Source of the DNA: Aspidiotus rigidus
Taxonomy: Eukaryota; Arthropoda; Insecta; Hemiptera; Diaspididae
Assembly (NCBI GenBank): GCA_035079385.1
Contig: JAVHKY010000039.1
Location: 2,087,353-2,151,352 of the forward strand
DNA length: 64,000 bases
Direction of reading: 5' to 3'
Shown here: piece by piece, positions 55,861-64,000 of the stretch
Layout: each line of letters opens with the position of its first letter
Position numbering within the stretch: position 1 is the first letter of the stretch
The notes under the pieces: model-generated
What the model was told of the DNA's origin: nothing
The model's database searches: none
Seen by the model: only the letters and a program-made list of their open reading frames with translations
Made by a program: the position numbers and the translations under genes

Positions 55861-56080
55861 GTCTTGATATAGAAGAGGAGTTACTTTGGTTTGAGAGCTG
55901 ATGTACGTGTGATTCATCTTCTTTGTCAACCCGTGCTTTTTCTTGTTTATATTTTCGGTTATGTGTTTACTTCTTGTTCAGTTTGTTCATTGTTTTCGCT
56001 GATGATGGCCGTATGCTGTAAGATCTTCGCGTACTAAATAAATTTTCATGATTGTGGTGGAGTATCTTGATTAATTTTCT
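55650..56080. repeat. PLE4 inverted arm, 3' side
   Basis: The partner of 53,957-54,306. The final approximately 30 bases (after aaattttcatg) are only partly represented in the left arm. Confidence 0.8.
55999..56023 (+). ncRNA. Hammerhead-like motif, PLE4 right end
   Basis: An intact CTGATGA (55,999-56,005) followed by TGGCCGTATGC, then TGTAAGATC where the left arm has CGAAAGATC. The conserved 5' box survives here and the GAAA box survives in the other arm. Confidence 0.5.
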
Positions 56081-56094
56081 TTTGTAGAAGTGCA
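56081..56094. repeat. PLE4 target-site duplication, right
   Basis: tttgtagaagtgca; one mismatch to 53,943-53,956. Confidence 0.8.
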
Positions 56095-57690
56095 CTGAAA
56101 CAGGTTATTATAGAATATCCGTTCCTGAAGTTGATCTTTTCATTTCCCATTTTATTATTTATTTTTCACATTTTTACCCCCTCCTTTTATCATTCTCAAA
56201 TACTTTCTTATCTGCTGCTTTTAATATCCTTTGATAATCATTAACTGATTTAATTACCATAATATTAATTGGAAACTGCACATAAGGAAGGAAAGTCTTG
56301 CTAAAAAGTTGTCAATATTAGATACTATTGCAATTAAATGAAGAAGTTTCAGCTATACAGATAACGTTTACCGACTATAGAATTAAGTTAGCAGTTCGTG
56401 TTTGTATTACCATGCGCTATTCCTCATCATCATCATCATCTTTTGACAAAATGTAGTACGAAGCGGATCTCGCTTCTTTCCTTCTCGGTAATTACAAACT
56501 AGATAATTTGGATAACACCACACGCTTCTTATTTAGCTGAAACGTTGGTTGTCTAGTACTCGAAGAATATATTTCTAAAAAGCATTATCCATTTTGACTT
56601 CTTTTCACATCGCGAGAAAATTTTCTCCATTTTTCATCCATCAGACGTACGGGAGGTGAAAACAAGAAACGTACTATACAACAAAAGTCGCTTCGCTGCA
56701 AGTTTATCCGTGACTTTGTCGGGAAAAGTACGTATACCTTTCAAAAACGCGGATGAACAGAGAAAACATACAAATAAAAAGACGTGATGAATAAGAGAGA
56801 ACAATACTGACAGTATAAGATGAATGAATGAAGGGTCGCAACCGAATTAGAAAATTAATTCCGTACCCCGAGATGCGTTAGAAAAATTACTCTTCTTCTT
56901 CCTGCGTGTAAAAACGAACCCTACGAATGTTTTAAGGAAATTTGATTTCGTTCCCGTCTTGTATTGCTGCATCAATGAGCATTAAAAAAGTTGCTAAACA
57001 ATAGGTGGAGTATTTTCTAGAAAATTTTGTTCACGATTTCAATTTAAATTCGCGAAAACGCTTTAAATGAGTAGGAGAATAAACACCCTGTGGATTTGAA
57101 ATTTGCGACGGTTAAGCGCAAACTTTCTACAAAATAAAGTTTCCACGTGAAATCGCTTTCCCAAGGATATGTACAAACGTGCTGCGAGATCATGAAAATT
57201 TGATTTCATGGCGGAATATTTATATCCATTCGTAGGACGGAAAGACGATTCGCAGTAAAAAAAATATGAATGAGTGTCTCCGAAAGAAGTACTTTGAAAC
57301 CTGTTGAGAGAAGGCGGAAAGATGTTTTTCACGACGGTATATCGTGAGTTATACTTGATGACTTCCAAATTCAGTTAGCGAGAACTAAATTTAAATTGTT
57401 ATGGCACTGTGGAATTGAACGCTGTTCTCGTGTCGAGCGACAAACGCACGTGTAGTAGTCTAAACTTACGCGTAATTTGCTCTCAGGGAACAAAGACGAA
57501 AATTACTTCAGTATTAACCTTTGTTTTCAGCAATTTGTGAAGAAAAAAAAGATGCAAGAGTTCGAGTGAGATGACGTAGAAACTTAGATAAAATTCATCC
57601 CCGAGATTTTGTTGCGTGAACTCTGTCCTCTGATAAGCCCTACGGATATCTGAGTTCCAAAGAATGGTCGAAGATCATTGATGCAGTAAG
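56095..57690. other. Gene-free or intronic stretch
   Basis: Contains a short (ATC)n run near 56,424-56,440. A 101-codon minus-strand frame at 57,063-57,368 lacks motifs. Nothing else recognised. Confidence 0.4.
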
Positions 57691-58930
57691 GCAATTTTGA
57701 GATTTTTTGTCGTCAATAACTGATGGAACTGATCAGGATCATCATTCCAGCAATGTGGTATAAGCATGAAGGAGATGAGAGACGCATGAGACGGACCACT
57801 GCTTCTGGAGCCGTTTGAAGTGGAATAGATCGGTACCTGTTGGTACTAGAAATCATGCCAGGAGGACAGGATAAGGGAGCAGTAATAGGATTTGAGATCA
57901 TACGTTGGGAGGTAGGGGATCTCAGTGCAGTGCATGCTTTGCGTCGAGGTCTTTTGCGTTATGTTTCTCAAGGTTGAAGTTTCGTTCCGGTACCTCTGGA
58001 GAAGATATAGAGGATGAGAAAAAACTCAACGAGTGTATAAGAATTAGGATTCGTTAGACGATAGGATTAATAGAATGAGGGGATCTCGGATAGCGAGTAA
58101 GGATGGGAGAGAATCCGATAGTATAACGAATGTACGGAAAGGAGGGACGTGGGTGAGAAGAGAGGAAGTTTCTCCTACAAGAGGATGTGATCTTACCGTG
58201 AATGAGAACTAAATATCCGGCTCTGGGTCCCGTATAACGGAAAAGGTAGGAGTGGTACCTCCAGGAGATGGTTTTGTTGATGTGTTAGTGTATTAAGTTA
58301 GCTGATTTCAGAATTTCAGTAAGATCGAGACGGATATCAGGGTTGAGGGTCAACGAATGAAGAGTGGATGAAAAAATAGAAATGAGTGCTTAGATGAAAT
58401 TGAAGCTACAGGAGCGGCCTGAAAGCATTTGCCAAGATAAGATTTGAGTATAAGGCTGTTTCGCAGCGAGTGAAAGAGTGCGGTAATGAAGGGGAAGAAC
58501 GCTTGCCTCAGCCGCGGCTAAGCTGAGTGAAGGGCTGGCGCGTAATGCGCGAAAAGTCAATCAAAACCCGGAAGATTGAATGGAGCTCAACAACTTCAAG
58601 GTTGATTTATTGGACTAGATGTGAATTGGAGACCCGTGATCAAGTTGGGTACTGTAGAGTTGAAGGAAGAGTTTACGGTTACTGTCGGTACGGGGAAAGA
58701 TAGATATTTGAGAAATGTAAAGGAATGTAGACAAATCGCTCTCAAGATTGATGAGTCGCGAGCGCCTTCGGTTTGAAATGTCGAGTCGAAACGAGAGCTT
58801 AAACTTAAGCCAATAGCAGCTTCAGCCACGTATCCCTGGATGTGGTCAGTGATCATACAAAGACGATGAGAGGATTTATAAATTATCTCTGAAGAAAACT
58901 CCAATATCATCTGTTCTGGTTGAACTTGTA
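57690..58930 (-). pseudogene. Second decayed copy of the 19.5-20.9-kb non-LTR family
   Basis: The DNA aligns by eye with 19.66-20.5 kb: aaatcatgccaggagga, atagcgagtaaggatggga.agaatc, gaagattg.atggag and gatcaagttg.g.act. The minus strand has an RNase H echo (RDPLILLI after a DSLS-like start, about 58,070-58,110). The 104-codon frame at 58,596-58,910 lies in the region after the RT palm but shows no motif. Heavily mutated. Confidence 0.55.
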
Positions 58931-60296
58931 CGAGTCACAATCGACTCTTGGTGTCGCCCGAAAGGTAAAAGATTATTTTTGAGTTATTCTGCGATATTTT
59001 TGAGTCCCTTAATCTCCTTCTTGCAAGGTAGCAAACTTTGAATTTCAGTCTCGACACGCTCTTCACCTCATACCTATCAGAAAATTGTTGAAGCCATTCC
59101 ATCGTGATTCTTGCAACTCAGATTTCATTCTAATTGATGGTATCTGTGTTTTTCCGGCCTGTCGCCGTTTTCTAAGATTCCTACGCAGCGTAGAGTTGCC
59201 ACTGTGTTTTTCACTTTAGTAATACTTCAGGAGGCTCTCTGTTGAGATTATTCAATTCACCATCATTCGAATCGTATGATGTTAGAGAGTGGTGATGGTA
59301 TGAGTGGAGATGAAGTAGTGGAACAGCATGCAGTATCAAGAGCAAAAGCCGAGATATCATAAATTCTGCTACGTATTTGATTCAACATTATGAATACAAA
59401 GGAGATTGTAGAGTTGTCGAGGAATGGAAAGTTTGTCTATAAGCATCTTTTAAACTAAACAAAAAACTGTTCGTCTATTGGCGAGTGCAAAATAAATAAC
59501 TGATAGCGAGTACCTTCTTCATTGCAGTTGGCAACCGAGCTCGTAAATAATATCTTATTTTTCAGCGTAGCAATCAAAAAATTGAAAATTCTTTCTAATA
59601 TATAATAGTATACGATAAAGTATTACCGGGTTGTAGCGTTTTGTACCCAGATTATGGTGACACAGCATTTGAACGTATAAGGAATGACCACTACGCACCG
59701 TCACGTTGTCGCTACGTGATTGTTCTCTCAAGAAAGTTTCTTTCTGTAAAATATGGCACCATTTGAGAGACTGAGTGCAAAAATAGTGAAAATCTTTTTC
59801 CAGCGTGTCGTTCGTTGCGTTACACTCAGGGAAAAATGACGCTCGACTGTTATTACAAATACAGATTGAGTTGGAAGACATTTCTCACAGAGCCCTTTTT
59901 TTTTTAGTTGAGTAGGATGGGATCAGCATCTTTTTCTGGTAAGCATCCTGAACTACTTCAACCTTTGAGAAGAGAAGCGTGTGTGTGAAATGTATTAGTG
60001 ATATACGACGCGCCTATATTTTTGACAATAGTAGTCGAATTTTCTATCTTTTCGAAAGCTGATGTATGTTGGATTGGTTATACTTTCTTGATGCTTATTC
60101 AAATTTTTCACTGAATGATATAATATTTGAAGGTGTGAAGGAGGGCGAGCCTCGTATATACTTGTAGTGGGCTGCTAAAGGGTAACTTTTTTCTTTCTTG
60201 GTTTCTATTTTGTCTCTATCGATCCAAAATAATCACTGTTGGTCACTATTTCTATGAAATCAAGAACAAAAGGGAAGGGAGAGAAAACTATAATAC
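58931..60296. other. Mostly gene-free stretch
   Basis: Unique-looking DNA; the only long frame is noted separately (59,555-59,881). Confidence 0.4.
59555..59881 (-). CDS. Open frame of 108 codons, unrecognised
   Basis: ATG at 59,881 (gagaaATGtct) opens a frame with a balanced composition: MSSNSICICNNSRASFFPEC, then LEKDFHYFCTQSLKWC and SGHSLYVQMLCHHNLGTKRY. It has eight cysteines and no signal peptide or family signature I know. An acceptor-like TTTTACAG (about 59,740) and a donor-like CCG|GTAATA (about 59,632) could define a smaller exon. It may equally be a chance frame. Confidence 0.2.
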   Translation of the reverse strand: MSSNSICICNNSRASFFPECNATNDTLEKDFHYFCTQSLKWCHILQKETFLREQSRSDNVTVRSGHSLYVQMLCHHNLGTKRYNPVILYRILLYIRKNFQFFDCYAEK

Positions 60297-60333
60297 AAAA
60301 ATTAGGATGTTGTTGCAAGTTTTCCAACGGCGA

Positions 60334-60707
60334 GTGGGGAACCCGCAAGACCCTTATACCAGTGTGGAAGGCCTAGCCCCTTCAATGAGCCTGAAACGCA
60401 ACAGTATAAGACCCAAAGCGCCCTTTCAAGGTACTCCATAAGACAGGTTCTCTGCGTCCCTCGTCCCTCCTATCATATTAGCCTCGAGAGTCTAAATTTT
60501 TCTAAATCTCCCTCTTATCATATACAGCTTGGAGGTCGAAATTTCCCCAAGTTCCTTTTCTGTCATATACAGCGTGAGAGTCTAAATGTTTTCAATTCCC
60601 CCTCCCCTCCTCTCCGTACGTCATCAACCTCGGACCGTTCGCGCCCATTCTCGTGGACAAAAATTTCCTGAAAGTACCCCCAACAAAAGGGATAGTGGGT
60701 TCCCCGC
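60334..60707. mobile_element. Short relative of the minisatellite element
   Basis: GTGGGGAACCCGC (left) and GTGGGTTCCCCGC (right) are near-perfect inverted ends. Between them are the same unique flanks as in 31,738-33,139, but only three or four minisatellite units. It shows the array length is variable between copies. Confidence 0.7.
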
Positions 60708-63700
60708 TATAAAATAAGTGCAGTAAGAAAAATATTTTCGAATCTGTTACCGCGTTTTCTCGTGAGCTCAAGCGAGTCCCCCTCTTCTCATTTCATAACT
60801 GTTAAAAACGACTTTTCCTCCTCGACGAACTTGAATGTTGCTACTTTCAAAAAAAAATATCGTTTCTCCTCCCGTATTACCAAGTATAGAAAGTGGAATG
60901 CGCATAGGAACAGCTTCATCGTTAAACTTCCAAGCTAGCGCCAGAAGGTACGTTTGGACCCGCGATTAATAACGAACCTTCTTTTTGCCTGATGGGTTCA
61001 GCCTACCCCCCCACTCTACGGAGCTGCTTCTATGTCCTCTTCAAACCCCTTCCTCTGTGGTTTGGGAGGAAGAAGACAGAGAGGGCGACCTCTTATTCAG
61101 CGGATCAGTATAATGCATTGGCAAGAGAAGGACTACACACCTATACTTCAAAATTTTTCTCGAAAGGGAAAAATTCCTAGGAATTTATTTGAGTACCGTA
61201 ATTGTTTTGTGACTACATTGGGCAAGTCAAGTCTTGGGTACAGATGATTGATTCTGAGCTCGTATAATGTCACTTTTAACGACTCTCATAGGCTGAAATA
61301 AAGTCGATAAAAGAATAAATTGATGAGTTAAAACAATAAGGTAGTCATTCGCGACTCAAAGTACCCAGTGCAAGTCCCATTTCGTTTGTGAAGAAAAAGA
61401 CTGATGAAAAACGTCTTATTTTCAAAGCAAACAACGAAATTCAAGAATTACAAAAATTACAGAAAAAATATTATGGAAGTACAGAATCTAGACTTTGCAG
61501 AGCGGTGGAGGCACCACCAGCGTCGCACCATCGAATAGTGTATTATAAAGGCCCCATTTGTATCACAATATAGTGTCAAAAATGATCAGGATAAATGCAA
61601 TGGTGTTGTACTTTTTTCTGTTCGAGGTTCATGAAAATCGGCCTGTATGTGGTTTCGAAGCACTTCATGAGCTCGAAATCAAATTTCCCGGTTTTTTTTA
61701 CGGTCTACCTCAATTTCCATGACGTAGTGGTGATCTCCAATCTCCAACATTCGAGGGTGTTCGTGCTTTTTTTTTTTCAGTAAGTCAAAAGATTAGATGT
61801 GATCAGCCAAGGAAGATGTGTAGGTCCATGTCACCCTTCCCGATAGAACTGATGATTAGCTATCGATTGCTCTACTGCACCATATTTAGTTTCGCTTCTT
61901 TGCTGATTACATCCCTCGTACCTCCGTTCAGAAAACTGCAGTACAGAAATTCATCGAGCTGTGTCAGTCAGTCTGGAATTGGCTAACGACCGTAATGGTG
62001 TTCGGTTAACTTTTTTTTCCAAGTGCTGTATTCAATTACTAATATTGCTGATGTTCATGATAGGTGAACTAAATCACTTTGAGTCATTTTTTGAAGTCAC
62101 TACTCGGTTACTTTTTTCTCCTCTCTAAGTCACTTCTTTTTTTCTCGAAGTCCATATTTCATCATTTTTTTCAATGCTTAGTGTCGGCAGGTCTTATTCG
62201 CAAGAGAAAGGGTGCCTGTCCGGGCATTGAAATATCGTGATTCGCATTCCTGCAGAATAAACTTCCTAAGACCCATCTTCTGAGAAGCTTTGTCAATCGC
62301 GTTTGCTGGCGTTGGGTTCGAGAGGGAAAGCTCTTCTTCCACTGATGAATTACCTTATACCTCAGCCCTCTCGAGGGAAACACATTATATACGTATAAAT
62401 AAATTTCGCTCGAGTAATTTCGCGTATCTCGAGCGATTTTCGAAAATTTTACAAAAATATGTTGAAATATGGCTCATCGCAAAGCCGGCAAACGAATAAA
62501 GAGAGTAAAAATTGTTGATTGTTGAGCTACAGTTGCTTAAGCAAACGGTTTCAGTTGAAGATGCTCTTTAGATAATACGGATATTCAACAACGATGCTCT
62601 TTTTACCGGAAAACACTTTTGCCCGGGTTGATTTTATCCTCACCATTGTGTTTACAGTACTATATATATACATATAAATCATAAGAAAGAGCGAAATAAG
62701 CGCGGAAAAGAGAAGCTTCGCAAAGTTGCTGGCGCGAAAATCGCAGTAGAATAAATTTCCTTGACGAGTAAATTGTGACATATCAAGCAGGCAACGAGCT
62801 TACCGCTTTACAATTTCACGTATACACTGTGTAAAGTTGATTTGCGCGTTCACGCGAACATGGTTCCGTGGTTTTATTTATTTATTTACTTTTTTTTTTG
62901 TTCTCTCTCTCGTATTGTATACATAAGCAGCGTAAGCACGACGGCATTCGTAAAATGAATTTCATTTTCTTTATTCCAGCAGAATGTTTACAATATTTTT
63001 AGTTTGCATGAACGTGTGAGCTGAAATTTTGTGCGACTAAAACTCGAACATTCTAATTGCATCACATTATTCATTCACGATCGTATGTTGATTTATCAAT
63101 GAGTTGGAATAAAGTTCCCAAAAATTCGTACATCAACATCGAATCTTCTGTAAGGTGAAAGAAGGAGGGAAAAAAATTACGTATTCGAGTTAGGTTACCC
63201 AAGGGAGCTGTAGCCATCGGTTATGGCGTCGCAAAACTTGAGAATATTATGAAGATCAAAAATTGATTCTAAATACTGAATTTATTTTTGCAACGTTGCG
63301 TTTATATTGAGGTGAAGAAAAAAACTAACGAAAAGGGCAAACAGGTCAATACAAAGGGGAAATAAAGGATTAGCATGACAAGTATCGTTGAATCACTATT
63401 TTATGAGGATCAGCAAGACAATCGGTGTCCTTCCGTAAATTCACGCAGTATTCATTCATGACGATATTGATGACCTCCAGAATTTTCCTCTTTTTATCTA
63501 CCTCTTTCCGGGGGTGACCCCGCAAAACTCAGGTTTTCCCTGGGTTAGAAGGTGGTTAGTATAGCTGTAGCCATGGGGTGGCCTTGAAAAACTCAAGAAT
63601 TTTCCTGGTGTTTTAAATGGGGTAGGGGGTGCAGATAAGACATAAATTGTATCAAAAACTCTTGGATTCGGAATTGTATGACAGAGAACTGATTTTATAG

Positions 63701-63740
63701 AAAGGTATTTGGTAAAATTGTCCGCCGCTGTCTGGTGTAC
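60708..63740. other. Gene-free stretch
   Basis: No supported gene. Open frames at 60,992-61,247 (plus) and 62,171-62,383 (minus) have no recognised motif. A loose repeat (ctgtagccat, gcaaaactcaag) occurs near 63,209, 63,515 and 63,563. Confidence 0.4.
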
Positions 63741-63756
63741 GAGATACAGTCGATTG

Positions 63757-63783
63757 TGACGTCATCAAAGAGGAGTATAAAAG
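63757..63783 (+). promoter_or_regulatory. CRE-like site plus TATA box, candidate promoter
   Basis: TGACGTCA (63,757-63,764) lies 11 bases upstream of TATAAAAG (63,776-63,783), a spacing compatible with a core promoter firing near 63,805-63,815. No coding frame follows within the window. The gacgtcat word is also part of repeats in this window, so repeat origin is possible. Confidence 0.25.
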
Positions 63784-64000
63784 GCTTTTCCTCCTAATTT
63801 CTGACGGTTGGATTATCGGACTAGGAAATATGATTATGAGAGCTTAAGAGAGGGACATACAAAAGATGAATTCGCCGGTGCCTCGCGTTGATCGGAGCAA
63901 ACGGAAGATCTATTTTATGGTAAACAAATAAGATAGTCTTTCTCCTGATATGTCTTCGTTGGAGTCCACCTAGATGGTCTGAATCTTTCTAATCCCTCGA

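Larger units (their letters stand above)
53957..56080 (+). mobile_element. PLE4: Penelope-like element bounded by inverted repeats
   Basis: A 2.1-kb plus-strand element. It begins with about 350 bases (53,957-54,306) that are the reverse complement of its own 3' part (about 55,650-56,080). It then has an RT (54,310-54,840), a broken GIY-YIG and C-terminal region, and ends with an ATG tail. A 14-bp near-perfect duplication marks the ends. It is interrupted by PLE5 (55,289-55,544). It is more diverged and frameshifted than PLE1, so older than the insertion it contains. Confidence 0.85.

Noticed and set aside
1..64000. tRNA, rRNA or snRNA genes
   Set aside because: I looked for tRNA-like cloverleaf signals and conserved rRNA words and saw none I could support by eye; tRNAscan-SE and Infernal would decide.

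Overview
This window reads as nuclear DNA from an arthropod, most likely an insect; Hymenoptera is possible but untested. It has no bacterial-style gene packing. It shows degenerate Penelope-like, Jockey-like and other non-LTR retroelements, foldback DNA elements, minisatellites, and a few open exons flanked by consensus splice sites. Unique stretches remain fairly CpG-rich (for example 13.9-14.7 kb and 43.7-44.3 kb). The window looks like one or more large introns, or intergenic DNA, with repeats inserted between islands of unique sequence.

Layout. 0.25-4.5 kb holds a Jockey-type retrotransposon (minus strand), split by a 1.84-kb Penelope-like element (PLE) with a perfect 12-bp target-site duplication (TSD). 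7.4-8.9 kb is degenerate repeat DNA with an RNase H-like remnant. 8.94-11.55 kb is a nested foldback element with a TA-flanked, Tc1/mariner-like non-autonomous element inside. 13.9-14.73 kb is a candidate promoter and non-coding first exon. 15-21 kb carries old repeats and a decayed non-LTR element. 24.7-29.05 kb holds another such fragment, a 155-bp tandem duplication, two foldback elements, the tail of an RTE/CR1-like reverse transcriptase and a second PLE. 31.7-33.1 kb is a minisatellite-filled element, with a short relative at 60.3-60.7 kb. Candidate host exons are at 34,559-34,753 (+), 37,852-38,035 (-) and 43,710-44,063 (+). 38.4 kb has a 105-bp PLE micro-insertion. 39.25-39.62 kb is a palindromic MITE. 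45.9-48.1 kb is an old long-period duplication. 51.7-52.8 kb has a foldback next to the 5' end of an LTR retrotransposon (tRNA-Arg-like primer-binding site plus a gag-position ORF). 53.96-56.08 kb is a PLE bounded by its own inverted repeats, into which a second PLE hairpin has inserted. 57.7-58.9 kb is a second copy of the 19.5-20.9 kb non-LTR family.

The most interesting system is the PLE family. Five insertions each have a 12-14 bp TSD. All share an ATG-initiated 3' tail of about 35-45 nt and begin with an inverted copy of their own 3' region that leaves out that tail. Four of the five carry a hammerhead-ribozyme-like stem II plus GAAA motif. Two are reduced to little more than a hairpin and tail (105 bp and 256 bp), the second with perfect 106-nt arms. 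This suggests a recurrent way of making tiny self-complementary PLE copies. All alignments were done by eye; no homology search was possible.
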